Positions 19,185-28,347 of a stretch of 64,000 nucleotides of DNA are shown here, in pieces (the first letter of the stretch is position 1; every line of letters begins with the position of its first letter). The notes beneath the pieces were generated by a model. It did not search any database. It saw nothing but the letters and a program-made list of their open reading frames with translations, and was not told where the DNA came from. Origin of the DNA: an uncultured Lachnospira sp. GTDB taxonomy: Bacteria > Bacillota > Clostridia > Lachnospirales > Lachnospiraceae. Location: contig CAJUTV010000006.1 in assembly GCA_910589305.1 (NCBI GenBank), forward strand, positions 124,001 to 188,000, in the 5' to 3' direction. The position numbers and the translations under genes were made by a program.

Positions 19185-19275
19185 AACTGTTGCAAAGTAA
19201 AAATGTTATACAAAATATGTCATATAAATAATAATTATATGTAGTGTCAACATTTCTTTTTACAACAGTTTCTTT
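19185..19275 (-). terminator. Long hairpin terminator of the 19.3 kb lipoprotein gene
   Basis: On the minus strand, ACTGTTG...AAATGTT and AACATTT...CAACAGT form a stem of about 20 bp around a 40-nt A+T loop and run into TTTTTTATTTG, just after the lipoprotein stop. The rest of 18875-19180 holds only the short peptide region described separately. Confidence 0.7.
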
Positions 19276-19308
19276 TATTTAATATTTTTTAATTCTCAAT
19301 TCTTCTTA

Positions 19309-19950
19309 TTATTTTTTATTAGACCAATCAACGTCATATTTCTTTTCAACATAAAAGTTCTGTAACTGTCCTTCCCAAGAAAAAGACAGAAAATATTTAT
19401 ATTCTGTCATAGATGCTGGGGAAAACCACATATTATCATCGCCTGTGAAATCTGGAAACATCTCTTTTGCCTTATCTCTGGACAATTCATTTACAGATAC
19501 CCCATTAAACTGAATATTATCTAAATAACTTCTATCTTCACTTACAAAGGTAAACTCTAGGCGAGCAATTACAGCATCTCCCATCTTTACACTTTTTTCA
19601 TCTGTAGCAAGCGATATCAGTGCAGAAAGAGAATCATTTATCTGAATACTGCCGCCTGTATAATAACTATTTGCTTCCAGTTCTTCATTTGGGTCAATCT
19701 CATATTTATTGATTTGCTTATCTGGTGTCATTTCAGATACAGTCACTTTAAATCCTTTATCTAATAAAGTGCTAACGGTTGTTTGTCCTACTAAAATCTC
19801 TTGTCCTTCAATGGTGATAGGATATAATTTTTCTTCTGGTTTATTGGCTGTTTTATCATCGTTATTTTCGCCTGAACAACCAGTCAATGTCATTACAATA
19901 AAAATCAATGACAAGCCCACAAAACTCCATTTTTTCAATAATTTTTTCAT
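19309..19950 (-). CDS. Secreted lipoprotein of unknown function
   Basis: N-terminal MKKLLKKW, a hydrophobic core and lipobox LTGC, with Cys at about residue 25, predict export and lipid anchoring. The mature part begins with a charged GENNDDKTANKPEEK linker and then YPITIEGQEILVGQTTVSTLLDKGFKVT, a segment seen in small uncharacterised Clostridia lipoproteins. The last residues are basic. Length is 213. GAGGG lies 6 nt before the ATG at 19950, and the upstream AGCAGAAATGAGGG is a short leader-repeat 3' end. The function is unknown. Confidence 0.8.
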   Translation of the reverse strand: MKKLLKKWSFVGLSLIFIVMTLTGCSGENNDDKTANKPEEKLYPITIEGQEILVGQTTVSTLLDKGFKVTVSEMTPDKQINKYEIDPNEELEANSYYTGGSIQINDSLSALISLATDEKSVKMGDAVIARLEFTFVSEDRSYLDNIQFNGVSVNELSRDKAKEMFPDFTGDDNMWFSPASMTEYKYFLSFSWEGQLQNFYVEKKYDVDWSNKK

Positions 19951-20233
19951 ACTTACCCTCATTTCTGCTTTTTAAAAGCGCAAATAAAACCTTGTCCTTT
20001 ACTTATAACTATTTCCAGAACAAATGTTTGTATTATTGTATCATAATAACCACAAAATGGCAAGTCTTACTTCTACTAAAATAATAAAAAATTCACTTGA
20101 TATAAGTCAAATGAATTTTCATAATCTGATTGCTTATAGTCTGATTGTTCCTTTATGTTATTTTTTAAACATGCAAATTAAACTTCTAACTAAAAACAAG
20201 AGACTTCCTTCATAAGATTTAATACTAATTATT
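19951..20233. other. Intergenic with a partial leader-repeat 3' end
   Basis: Positions 19951-19985 carry, on the minus strand, GCGCTTTTAAAAAGCAGAAATGAGGG: the terminal part of the leader repeat only, with an internal GCGC...hairpin-like GCTTTTAAAAAGC. Around 20190-20215 a fragment resembling the palindromic-repeat tail (GACTTCCTTCATAAGATT) is seen. No gene. Confidence 0.4.
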
Positions 20234-20746
20234 TTACAATTCAATATCAACCTCATAATTTTTATCAATTAAAATACAATTGCAATCATATTGTCTGCAC
20301 ATTTCTAAATTATACATATTATCCTTGCGAATAGTCTCTATTGTACAATATGAATCATCGAGACGAGACTCTATTACATTTGCATATTTTTTAATTTTAT
20401 CAAAATTATTATTAATATAGGACTGTGTCATAACAAGAATATAATATTTTATTTCATCTAAATATTTTTTATCAAAATCGTTCTTCCAATCAAAAGGAAT
20501 ATAACAGCCTTCAACAATAAGATGCTGATGATTTTCAATAGCTGTTTTTACTATATCTCTCACAATTGCCCAAAGATATATTTGCAGTTCTTTATCATCA
20601 TAAGGTGTTAATGTTGTGTTTCCACTTCTAATAAGTCCCATTTTTAACAAATCCATTGACAAATATGGATACTTATATTTTTCTAAAAGTCTCTGTGCTA
20701 AAGCGGTTTTTCCTGTATGTGAAGCACCTGCAATCAAAATAATCAT
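20234..20746 (-). CDS. P-loop kinase-like protein
   Basis: A small nucleoside-kinase-like P-loop protein. Seen: Walker A GASHTGKTAL at residues 6-15, SMDLLKMGL, in the position of the substrate/acceptor loop, and VEGCYIPF, similar to the Walker B end of adenylate-kinase-like and 2-phosphoglycerate-kinase-like ATPases. The C-terminal half is charged. Length is 170 residues. Its ATG overlaps the preceding acetyltransferase stop by 4 nt, so the pair are co-translated. The substrate is unknown; an antibiotic- or nucleoside-modifying role is possible but unsupported. Confidence 0.75.
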   Translation of the reverse strand: MIILIAGASHTGKTALAQRLLEKYKYPYLSMDLLKMGLIRSGNTTLTPYDDKELQIYLWAIVRDIVKTAIENHQHLIVEGCYIPFDWKNDFDKKYLDEIKYYILVMTQSYINNNFDKIKKYANVIESRLDDSYCTIETIRKDNMYNLEMCRQYDCNCILIDKNYEVDIEL

Positions 20747-21198
20747 TTTATATTTTTCTCCATTACATAATTTATAAGGATAATTCCTTCCCGTTTTACT
20801 TGTTGCTGTTTAATAACAGAATATCTTCTTTTTTCAAAAAAGCCTTTTGCAGTGATAGATGCATGGGTAATTATTTTTGTAATATTGTTGGTTTGCTCTA
20901 ATCTATCACAAAGTGCTGCCGCAATTCCTTTTCTTTGATAATCTTTATGAATATATAATCGGTCAAGATAACCTGTTTTATCTATATCGCCAAAACCTAC
21001 TATCCTATTACTTTCAACTGCAATTAATGTATAATGTTCTAATAATGATTGATTCCATTTTTCTAAATCCACCTTGCCTGTCGCCCATACATTTAATTGT
21101 TCTTTTGTATAATCTTTTGCATTAACTGTATGAACCGTATTGTAAAATAACTTTGTTAATTCTATGCAATCGGATTGTATATATTCTCTGATAATCAA
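20743..21198 (-). CDS. GNAT family N-acetyltransferase
   Basis: Acetyltransferase of the type with YIQSDCIELTKLFYNTVHTVN at the start, GFGDIDKTGYLDRLYIHKDYQRKGIAAAL (acetyl-CoA loop QRKGIA near residues 86-92) and the C-terminal HASITAKGFFEKRRYSVIKQQQV, which matches the common YafP-like GNAT subgroup. Length is 151 residues. It overlaps the downstream P-loop kinase by 4 nt. The substrate is unknown. It reads away from a lipoprotein gene at 21498 across a 300-nt gap. Confidence 0.87.
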   Translation of the reverse strand: MIIREYIQSDCIELTKLFYNTVHTVNAKDYTKEQLNVWATGKVDLEKWNQSLLEHYTLIAVESNRIVGFGDIDKTGYLDRLYIHKDYQRKGIAAALCDRLEQTNNITKIITHASITAKGFFEKRRYSVIKQQQVKREGIILINYVMEKNIK

Positions 21199-21373
21199 TA
21201 TTATCCCTCCATTCCATTTGAATACAACTTACAAAGTATAACAGGTTCATACGTTTTTATTTCACTTTCTTCTTTGCTATATTTGCTCCCTAAATGCAAA
21301 TAAACTAAAACTATATACAGGCATATTATACTTAAAGAGTTCAAGATAAACAAGTATATTTATAATGAAAATG

Positions 21374-21452
21374 CCAGTCCTTATATAAGTTTTAAAATTA
21401 TTACTATGTTCTTCTTAATATACTCAAAAAAATTTATTAGCATATAAGAACT
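21374..21452. repeat. Inverted repeat before the 21.5 kb lipoprotein gene
   Basis: CCAGTCCTTATAT near 21374 and ATATAAGAACTGG near 21440 are 12/13 complementary around about 55 nt of A+T sequence. It sits in the 21199-21497 gap, just before the lipoprotein gene. No T-run follows. It could be an attenuator or a small palindromic element; the rest of the gap holds no gene. Confidence 0.5.
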
Positions 21453-21497
21453 GGTTGTTATATAATAAGAAAAACATGAAAGAGGAATATAAAAAAC

Positions 21498-21953
21498 ATG
21501 AAAAAATTAAAAATCACATTGATTAGTTTGCTTTTCTTACTTATGATGGCATGTAGTAATGAATTTGCCAGACAAGAATATAATTCTAATGAAAAAATTG
21601 CATTAATAAATGACCACTATGCAAAAGAAATTTCCGTTTTTAATTCCACAAATGAGGAAATATCCCTTACTATTTCTAAATTTAATGGGCGTCAAACCGT
21701 ATGGACAAAAAAATTAGAAAAGAATGAAGACATGGAAATAAAACTTTCTTTTTGTCTTTCAAAAGGGCAGGCAAAAATCGTTCATATTGATAATGATAAC
21801 AATGTTACAACTGTAATTGAATGTGTACCTGACACTTCAACAGATGGATTTGTAACTAAAACTATATCATTAAAAAACGGACAGAACCGATTAAAACTTG
21901 TTGGATATGACTGTGAAAATATTGATATAAAGATACAATTTTCAAAATTATAA
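21498..21953 (+). CDS. Small secreted lipoprotein of unknown function
   Basis: MKKLKITLISLLFLLMMACS is a lipoprotein signal with lipobox MMAC (Cys at about 19). The mature part of about 130 residues is rich in beta-type alternation (ISVFNSTNEEISLTISKFNGRQTVW..., ending IDIKIQFSKL) and lacks cysteines apart from three scattered ones. No family is recognised. GAGGA precedes the ATG. Monocistronic, with a CPBP protease gene 100 nt downstream on the same strand. Confidence 0.75.
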   Translation: MKKLKITLISLLFLLMMACSNEFARQEYNSNEKIALINDHYAKEISVFNSTNEEISLTISKFNGRQTVWTKKLEKNEDMEIKLSFCLSKGQAKIVHIDNDNNVTTVIECVPDTSTDGFVTKTISLKNGQNRLKLVGYDCENIDIKIQFSKL

Positions 21954-22056
21954 GCAATCCTGTTTTTTTTCTGATAAGGCTAAATAACTTTACAATTTTT
22001 TATTTATCAAAAAATAAGGATTTTATCAAGATATACTAATAAAGGAGCAATACACC

Positions 22057-22818
22057 ATGAGAACGCAATATAAATATTTAACTTTATTTTTACTTATTGC
22101 ATTTTTGCTTCCTCTTATATGTATTGTCGCTCAAACAATAATATCTAACAATTTTATTCGCTTTATCTTTTATGGAATCCAAGCAGCTTCTCCAACAATT
22201 TCTGCAATAATTACGCTTTATTTCCAAAAAGATAAGACCTCCCTTATAAAAATGTTTAGCAAAAAACATTTGAAAATGGCTATTTTTCTTCCAATTGTTA
22301 TTGCATGTATGACTATGTTTTTAGCAAAATTAATTTTTTGTATGTTATTTAAAATCAATTTTACATTTGGGCATATTTCAATCATTCAATTTATAATTAT
22401 ATCATGGACATTTATTGCAGAAGAAATAGGCTGGAGAGGATATTTAGAACCATTGCTTAAAATAAATCATATTTATAAACAAATCATTCCTTGTATTGTA
22501 GGTATGATATGGTGTTTATGGCACTACCACTATTTTTTGCAGAAAGGAATAGATGTACCTGTTCTATTATTTTTAATAAGCTGCATTATTGAAAGTTACA
22601 TTTATAGCTTTTTAATGCGTTGCACAGATAACAATATAATATCTACAATGACATACCATTTTGCATGGAATTTATTTTTACATATATTTGCAGTAAATCC
22701 TTCCGATAATAATGGTAACATTTTTCCATATATCATTTTAAATATTTTAGAAACATTGGTAATGCTCCTATTTTGGAATATTAAAAAAACTAACAATAAA
22801 ATATCACCAATCCAATAA
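22057..22818 (+). CDS. CPBP family intramembrane metalloprotease
   Basis: CAAX-protease/bacteriocin-processing family membrane protein. Seen: the metal-binding pair AEEIGWRGYL (EExxWR, about residues 124-133), and the second motif WCLWHYHYF (HxxxF type, near 153), with a third conserved His in MTYHFAWN near 202. About seven to eight membrane segments occur over 253 residues. AAAGGAG lies 8 nt before the ATG. Members process prenylated or bacteriocin-like peptides or give immunity to them; no such peptide gene is seen next to it. Confidence 0.9.
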   Translation: MRTQYKYLTLFLLIAFLLPLICIVAQTIISNNFIRFIFYGIQAASPTISAIITLYFQKDKTSLIKMFSKKHLKMAIFLPIVIACMTMFLAKLIFCMLFKINFTFGHISIIQFIIISWTFIAEEIGWRGYLEPLLKINHIYKQIIPCIVGMIWCLWHYHYFLQKGIDVPVLLFLISCIIESYIYSFLMRCTDNNIISTMTYHFAWNLFLHIFAVNPSDNNGNIFPYIILNILETLVMLLFWNIKKTNNKISPIQ

Positions 22819-22964
22819 TTAAAAACATATATCTGCGCACCTCTTTTTCCACGCTCTTGTATATTGCTTTTTCATTTATTTTAAATTATAATGATAGTCA
22901 AAAGTCTTTGTTACTTAAAAAATGAAATTGCATTTATGAAATAATCATAGAACGGAGGTTTACA

Positions 22965-23336
22965 ATGGGCTGTTTAGGAAATATTATATGGTTTCTATTT
23001 GGTGGATTATTTCAAGGTTTAAGTTGGAGTTTTTATGGCATTTTATGGTGCATTACAATTATAGGTATCCCTATAGGTATACAATGCTTTAAATTTGCCT
23101 CTCTTGCTTTTTTTCCATTTGGCAAAGAAGTCCAGTATAACGGAGGAGGTGTCTCTACTATTGCTAACATTATATGGATTCTTGTCAGCGGTATTCCACT
23201 AGCAATCTCTGCTGCCTTAAATGGTCTTTTATTATGCTGTACAATTATTGGGATACCTTTTGGAAAACAATGTTTTAAAATAGCAAAACTTGCACTTACA
23301 CCTTTTGGAGCTGTTATTGTACAAACTTCATTTTAA
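22965..23336 (+). CDS. YccF domain protein (two repeats)
   Basis: Inner-membrane protein with two YccF (DUF307) repeats: MGCLGNIIWFLFGGLFQGLSW and, after residue 60, IANIIWILVSGIPLAISAA, each ending in WCITIIGIPIG or CTIIGIPFGKQCFKIA. It has four hydrophobic segments and 123 residues, the usual size. The function is unknown. CGGAGG lies 8 nt before the ATG. A half-length relative with a single repeat sits at 61321 inside the peptide-resistance locus. Confidence 0.92.
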   Translation: MGCLGNIIWFLFGGLFQGLSWSFYGILWCITIIGIPIGIQCFKFASLAFFPFGKEVQYNGGGVSTIANIIWILVSGIPLAISAALNGLLLCCTIIGIPFGKQCFKIAKLALTPFGAVIVQTSF

Positions 23337-23609
23337 AGTTAAAATAAATTATTATACAAACTTTATAAAACGTAAGGTAATCTGTTCCTTGATTAAATAT
23401 TCGTTAATTATTTAAAGTGTATTGAGTTGGCTGATGATAAAAATAAGATATTACTTATGAATTTATATAAAATTTCTATAATATTAAATGTTAGGATAAA
23501 CAAATTTTTAAAAAAATAAAAATAGAATCCATTTCGATTTTATTTTTTTATGCTATAATAAATATGTTAAAATGCTGTAGAAATAGAAAGTGTTAGAGAT
23601 AGAAGTATT
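23337..23609. other. Intergenic before the VanZ-like gene
   Basis: No gene is seen. A TATAAT-like box (CTATAATAAATATG) near 23552 is a plausible -10 element for the VanZ-like gene at 23610; the -35 is unclear. Confidence 0.4.
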
Positions 23610-24143
23610 ATGAAAAAAACTGTAGATTTTATTGTTTTAATTATTTTATATATTTTTATATTTTATAAAAAATGGAAAGCAAAAGGAAATGATGTATTAC
23701 TTGTAAATACTACAATGTATATATATCTATCTTTTGTATTATATTTTACTTTAATGCCCATCATAACATCGTTGCCATTTATGTTTAATCACCCCTATAA
23801 GCCAATGAACTTAATGCCTTTTGTTGATGTTATATCAGGCAAAGGGGATTTTATTAGACAAATTATTTTAAATGTAATAATGACCGTTCCGTTTGGATTT
23901 TTATTCCCGCTTGTTAAAACTTCAAATCCCAAATTAATCAAAACGGTATTCTATACATTCTTATTAAGCTTTAGTATTGAGATATTACAACCTTTAATAG
24001 ACGGTTTTAGGTCATCGGATATAACAGATTTAATAACCAATGTACTAGGTGGAATTATTGGCTACATCATGTATTTAATATTTAAACCATTAACAATTAA
24101 AATATTAGGTTATATAAAAAATAAACAAAATATAAAAAAATAA
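23610..24143 (+). CDS. VanZ-like family membrane protein
   Basis: Small membrane protein with four to five hydrophobic segments. Seen: YLSFVLYFTLMPI, PMNLMPFVDV, the conserved NVIMTVPFGFLFPL and SFSIEILQPLIDGFRSSDITDLITNVLGGIIGY, the core of the VanZ family. Members can give low-level glycopeptide or lipoglycopeptide tolerance, though most are untested. Length is 177 residues. The ribosome site is weak. It is followed after 66 nt by the GADGPT-motif gene on the same strand. Confidence 0.88.
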   Translation: MKKTVDFIVLIILYIFIFYKKWKAKGNDVLLVNTTMYIYLSFVLYFTLMPIITSLPFMFNHPYKPMNLMPFVDVISGKGDFIRQIILNVIMTVPFGFLFPLVKTSNPKLIKTVFYTFLLSFSIEILQPLIDGFRSSDITDLITNVLGGIIGYIMYLIFKPLTIKILGYIKNKQNIKK

Positions 24144-24209
24144 GTTATTTTTAAAATGAAATAAACCAAAACTTAACAACCCATACAAAACTAAAAAAGG
24201 CGGTAAATA

Positions 24210-24878
24210 ATGGAAAAATCTTATACTGTTATAGGCGGTGCCGATGGACCAACATCTATTTTTCTTGCAGGAAATTTTAAAGGTCACAAAGAAAAAAATA
24301 TAATTAAAATTATAAAACGAAAAATATTAAATACAAAAGTAAATATAAAACGAAAAAAAGCAGCTAAGCTGATTGTTCCCAACCCACACACAATAGAGCA
24401 GACCATTCAATATATAAAACAACAGTATCATGCAGAGGAAGCTGATTGTTCTTATCCATATTTTAACGAGAGAAAATTAAATATGAAATATTTACTTATT
24501 CAGCGAAAAAAACCGGAATTATTAGGAGAAGAGAAAAAAATTGTACCGCCGCAAGATTTTAACAATATTGAACTTTTAAATAAATGGCAAAAATCCATTG
24601 AAGAATGGAGCAATAAGTGTCTTAAAAAAACAGAATCTATTTCTGATAAAGCCTTTCCTACAGACTATCATTTATTTTTAATCAATAAAGAAGAAGATGG
24701 AACATTAGAAATAGAACTAGACACTTTATACCCTAATATTTCTATCTCTTATTCTGGAAATAAAAAAATTTTAGAACCTATATTAAAAAATATTTATATG
24801 TACTATGGCGTTTCAAAAAAGGATATTCACTATAAGACTGAGCGATATAAGACATTGTTATCTATATTAAGCTCATGA
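24210..24878 (+). CDS. Uncharacterised protein with N-terminal GADGPT (OadB-like) motif
   Basis: Residues 6-20 read TVIGGADGPTSIFLA, very close to the IGGADGPTxIF segment of sodium-translocating decarboxylase beta subunits (OadB/GcdB), yet the remaining 200 residues are soluble, charged and unlike OadB: a lysine-rich stretch (about 28-55), then LIQRKKPELLGEEKK, then an acidic/aromatic C-terminal half. It has no membrane segments, so it cannot be a decarboxylase subunit. AAAGGCGG lies before the ATG. It follows the VanZ-like gene. The function is unknown. Confidence 0.7.
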   Translation: MEKSYTVIGGADGPTSIFLAGNFKGHKEKNIIKIIKRKILNTKVNIKRKKAAKLIVPNPHTIEQTIQYIKQQYHAEEADCSYPYFNERKLNMKYLLIQRKKPELLGEEKKIVPPQDFNNIELLNKWQKSIEEWSNKCLKKTESISDKAFPTDYHLFLINKEEDGTLEIELDTLYPNISISYSGNKKILEPILKNIYMYYGVSKKDIHYKTERYKTLLSILSS

Positions 24879-24919
24879 TATATTTATATAATCTTTAGTT
24901 TGTTGTCTGTTTATGTCAA

Positions 24920-25015
24920 ACTATCACAAATAAAATTTAATGTAACAATAAAAATTGTTTTTGTATGTTTTCATTGTACAATTTTTATACCATTATGCTA
25001 TATTTTAAAAAGGAG
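24920..25015. repeat. A+T-rich inverted-repeat family, copy 1
   Basis: ATCACAAATAAAATTTAATGTAACAATAAAAATTG followed by CATTGTACAATTTTTATA, given here in pieces: the arms AATAAAAATTGT and ACAATTTTTATA pair. The same arrangement precedes the cupin gene at 40465-40570. Both copies end directly before the ribosome site of a small cytosolic protein gene. Confidence 0.5.
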
Positions 25016-25024
25016 GATTTTTAT

Positions 25025-25504
25025 ATGCGAAATGTAATATGTTTTCATGGACCAAATGAAGACAATGCGTATCTTAGTAATTGGTTTTTATGCAATTTTG
25101 AAGTTGATAACATTCAATTTACATCTATGGAACAATATATGATGTATCAAAAAGCAATTATATTTAATGACAAAGAAATTGCTGCTCAAATTTTAGCGAC
25201 TTCTGATTTTGGAAAAATTAAAGCTTTAGGTCGTGCTGTTAAAAATTATAATGATGTTTACTGGAATGGAATACGACAAATTGTTGTATATAAAGGTTTA
25301 GTTCAAAAATTCCTTCAAAATGAATCATTAAAACAACAACTGCTTTCCACAGCACCACATCTTCTGGCTGAATGTGCTGTACGTGATAAAATTTGGGCAA
25401 TTGGATTGTCTATGAAAGATGAAAAACGCTTTGATATAAATCAATGGAACGGTCAAAACTTACTGGGATTCTCATTGATGATGGTACGTGATTTTCTGTC
25501 TTAA
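25025..25504 (+). CDS. NADAR family protein (YbiA/RibX-like)
   Basis: Seen: FHGPNEDNAYLSNW at the N-terminus, FTSMEQYMMYQKAIIFND (the conserved SxExxxxxxKA motif), and the C-terminal DKIWAIGLSMKD...WNGQNLLGFSLM, all landmarks of the NADAR (DUF1768) domain. Family members hydrolyse N-glycosidic bonds of ADP-ribose derivatives or early riboflavin intermediates. GGAGG lies 6 nt before the ATG at 25025 (159 residues), while the frame is open from 24965. Monocistronic. Confidence 0.92.
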   Translation: MRNVICFHGPNEDNAYLSNWFLCNFEVDNIQFTSMEQYMMYQKAIIFNDKEIAAQILATSDFGKIKALGRAVKNYNDVYWNGIRQIVVYKGLVQKFLQNESLKQQLLSTAPHLLAECAVRDKIWAIGLSMKDEKRFDINQWNGQNLLGFSLMMVRDFLS

Positions 25505-25606
25505 TTTTATTTTTCTATAAAATTTACATATCATACTTTTTTAAATGTTGTACAAATATTAAAGTATCCATTTAAAAAATAAACCTTTATATAAAATTTT
25601 TTGAAA

Positions 25607-25745
25607 CAAAAAGAGTTGCTGTAAAATACATATTTTATGCCAGATATAGAATTTATCAAAACAAATCCCCCTACTTATGCCTCTATGGCATTAAAGCAGG
25701 GGGATTTTTCTTAATGAGGTTACATTTTTTCACAGCAACCCTTTT
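25607..25745. terminator. Nested terminator with an embedded repeat hairpin
   Basis: Outer arms GAGTTGCTGT (about 25610) and ACAGCAAC (about 25732) enclose a second perfect-looking hairpin, CCCCCTACTT...AAGCAGGGGG at 25666-25702, which belongs to the dispersed palindromic-repeat family. It ends both the NADAR gene and, on the other strand, the chemoreceptor. It looks as if the repeat inserted into an older terminator. Confidence 0.6.
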
Positions 25746-25821
25746 AACATAATGTTGCTAGTCTGCAATGCTTGCCTCTTTTATAAAGTCTTTGATTGTA
25801 TAATTGGCAAATATATAATAT

Positions 25822-27531
25822 TTATATTGTTGGAAGCTGGAATCTGCTAATCAATGAATCCAATGCTGTTGCCTGTGCTGACAACTCCTCACTTGTTGCA
25901 GAAGCTTCCTGTGCTGTTGCAGAATTAGACTGCACTACTTCAGAAATCTGTTCAACACCCAATTCCGTCTGTTTCATTGCCTCAGCCTGCTCACTTGCCA
26001 TCTCACTGATAGATTTAGAAGATTTTGAAATCAATTCAATACCTTCTACAATACGATTAATAGAAGCAATTACAATATCCACTGCCTTGCTGCCATCATC
26101 AATTGCACTTAAAGAAGTTTCAATTAACGTTCTTGTTTCATCTGCTGATTTTGCACTTTGTTCTGCAAGCTGACGAATCTGGTCTGCAACAACTGCAAAT
26201 CCTCTTCCAGCTTCACCAGCTCTTGCTGCCTCAATAGAAGCATTTAAAGAAAGCAAGTTTGTCTGTGATGCAATATCTTCAATTTCAGAAATAATATTTC
26301 CAACTTGCTGTGATGCATTATTGATGCGTGACATTGCTTGTATCATTGCCTGCATCTCTCGATGACTGCGCTCTGCCTCATCGGCATATGTACGTGCCTG
26401 CTTATAAGAATCTCCTGCTTGATTTGCAGTAACCATAATATCATCTGAAATTGTTGTAATTGTAGCCTGCATCTCCTCAACAGCGCCTGCTTGGTCTGTT
26501 GCTCCTTCTGCAAGGCTCTGAGCAGCATCTGCTAAATTGCTTGCACCTGCATTTACTTGTGCAGAAGCCTCGCTGACAGACTGCAATGTCTCAACCATCT
26601 GCTTTTTTAACTGCTCCATCGCAGTTAAAATATCCTCAAAATCACCTGTATACTTAGACTTATCTTCACTTAAAACTATAAAGTTTGCAGATGACATCTC
26701 ATTTAAAATATTTTTCACATCGTTAATAATGAATTGAAGCGTAGCTGCCATATCTACAGTAACAACAACCATCTCAGCAAGCTCGTCCTTTGTATCAACC
26801 GTTGGAAATGATGATGTAAGGTCTCCTTTTGCAAAAGTACTTAATCGGTCTTTGATTTTATTCAAAGGTACAGCAATACTATTTGCAATGCTTTTGCCAA
26901 GTGAAAGAGCCAAAATAATAGCAATAATAATGACAACAATAATAATTACTGAAAGGACAATAATAATTATAGTAAGCAGCGTTGATACACTCTGTCCTTT
27001 TTCAACTTTGACATCCATCATCTTTGTCAATTCAGTATAAATTTCATTGTACATAGGAGCAAGCTGATTTAAAGCCTTATCCTGCGCTCGCTTACATTGC
27101 TCACGGTTAACTGTAGCACCCTCATTGATAATTTCTACCTCTAATTTCCAATAAGCTGTAAGTTTATTTTGTAAGTCTTTATAAATTGCTTTGTTCTCTG
27201 CTGTAATCATACTTGATTCAAGATTATTAAATTCACGTACAAAATCATTTTTATAATTTTCATGGCTTGCAACCAACTCATTGATAGCAGTCGCATCATC
27301 ATAGCCAATAATACCACGCAGTGCAGACCGGCAGTCGGCAAATTGTGCCATTGCTCTTCCAATATCTCCCTGTGCAAAGCCATAGTCAACCATAGTGGAA
27401 GTGTAAATCCGTGACATAACAATCATTGTAATTAATATAACGGCTGACACAGCAGTTAATAGACATGCGACCATAATAAATGCTCTAGTAAGTCGGTCTT
27501 TGATTTGTAGATTATTTAGTTTTTTTAACAC
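25822..27531 (-). CDS. Methyl-accepting chemotaxis protein
   Basis: Transmembrane chemoreceptor of 569 residues. Order: membrane segment about 15-38, ligand-binding four-helix domain to about 185, membrane segment about 188-212, HAMP (about 215-268, GKSIANSIAVPLNKIKDRLS), then the signalling coiled coil with hairpin tip EIEDIASQTNLLSLNASIEAARAGEAGRGFAVVADQ given in parts at about 408-445. The start is GTG, with AAGGAGA 9 nt upstream. No flagellar or che genes are in the window. The ligand is unknown. Confidence 0.95.
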   Translation of the reverse strand: MLKKLNNLQIKDRLTRAFIMVACLLTAVSAVILITMIVMSRIYTSTMVDYGFAQGDIGRAMAQFADCRSALRGIIGYDDATAINELVASHENYKNDFVREFNNLESSMITAENKAIYKDLQNKLTAYWKLEVEIINEGATVNREQCKRAQDKALNQLAPMYNEIYTELTKMMDVKVEKGQSVSTLLTIIIIVLSVIIIVVIIIAIILALSLGKSIANSIAVPLNKIKDRLSTFAKGDLTSSFPTVDTKDELAEMVVVTVDMAATLQFIINDVKNILNEMSSANFIVLSEDKSKYTGDFEDILTAMEQLKKQMVETLQSVSEASAQVNAGASNLADAAQSLAEGATDQAGAVEEMQATITTISDDIMVTANQAGDSYKQARTYADEAERSHREMQAMIQAMSRINNASQQVGNIISEIEDIASQTNLLSLNASIEAARAGEAGRGFAVVADQIRQLAEQSAKSADETRTLIETSLSAIDDGSKAVDIVIASINRIVEGIELISKSSKSISEMASEQAEAMKQTELGVEQISEVVQSNSATAQEASATSEELSAQATALDSLISRFQLPTI

Positions 27532-27889
27532 TGTACTTGTTCTCCTTGCTTTTTGGTATTGTTGAATATATTTACCTATTTGTTCTGGGCATAAAAATCA
27601 TATGAAAGAGTTTTAGTACATTCATGGGAACGGACAACAAGTTAATTAAAAAGTTAGTTTCATCAATAAAATTTGTCCATGTGATAAAATTTTTGTCTGT
27701 TTTGTATACGCATTCACAAATACCATAGAATCAATATATAGCGCTAAAATAATTTTAATCACACAATAATTGTGCTTAGAATAAATAAAATAATATAACC
27801 ATAAAAATTATATAACTTTTTATTAAATTTGTCTACCCGTTTCTTAATTTTCTATTACCAAGCCTAACTTTGCAAAAATAATAAATGAA
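27532..27889. other. Intergenic between the chemoreceptor and the CRISPR array
   Basis: Upstream region of the chemoreceptor. No gene and no repeat-family copy is seen; it is A+T-rich throughout. Confidence 0.4.
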
Positions 27890-27890
27890 T

Positions 27891-27936
27891 AAAAAAATGC
27901 CCCCTTTAAATAAATTTTTATTTAAAAAGGGATTTA
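27891..27936 (-). terminator. Terminator of the CRISPR array transcript
   Basis: On the minus strand CCCTTTTTAAATAAA and TTTATTTAAAGGG form a stem of about 13 bp followed by GCATTTTTTTATTC, 45 nt beyond the last degenerate repeat and in the direction of array transcription. Confidence 0.75.
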
Positions 27937-27981
27937 TAAGATTGTTTATTATAAATAATATTAAAAATTTAATATTATTGT

Positions 27982-28280
27982 ACTTTACTATTATATAAAA
28001 TTACATTACTCTCAAACCATCTGTTTGTGCCTTTTCTGCTAGCTCTGTTTTACTACCATACAAATTTACACTACTCTCAAACTATCACTTCCGCGTCAAG
28101 GACAACCCGATGGTTTTACTACCATACAAATTTACACTACTCTCAAACCATCACATTCAACATCTTCAAGATATTCTAGTTTTACTACCATACAAATTTA
28201 CACTACTCTCAAACAAAGCGCTAGTTTATCAGACATTAAAAATCGTTTTACTACCATACAAATTTACACTACTCTCAAAC
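27982..28280 (-). CRISPR. CRISPR array, type II-A, five repeats and four spacers
   Basis: Four identical 36-nt repeats at 28047-28082, 28113-28148, 28179-28214 and 28245-28280, plus one degenerate repeat at 27982-28017 (about seven changes). On the transcribed minus strand the repeat begins GTTTGAGAGTAGTG and ends GGTAGTAAAAC. Spacers lie at 28018-28046 (29 nt) and at 28083-28112, 28149-28178 and 28215-28244 (30 nt each). The leader is the 67 nt between csn2 and 28280, and the decayed repeat lies at the leader-distal end, as expected. No spacer matches other sequence I could see in this window. Confidence 0.97.
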
Positions 28281-28347
28281 CTCAAATAACAACAAGGTGA
28301 GTATTATGCCACTACAACATTGTAAACTCATATGGCTTTATTTATTA

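Noticed and set aside
25796..26173. Serine/alanine-rich open frame antisense to the chemoreceptor
   Set aside because: It is a shadow of the regular heptad coding pattern of the chemoreceptor signalling domain.
28018..28244. CRISPR spacers targeting sequence in this window
   Set aside because: Reading the four spacers against both strands by eye revealed no match beyond short words.
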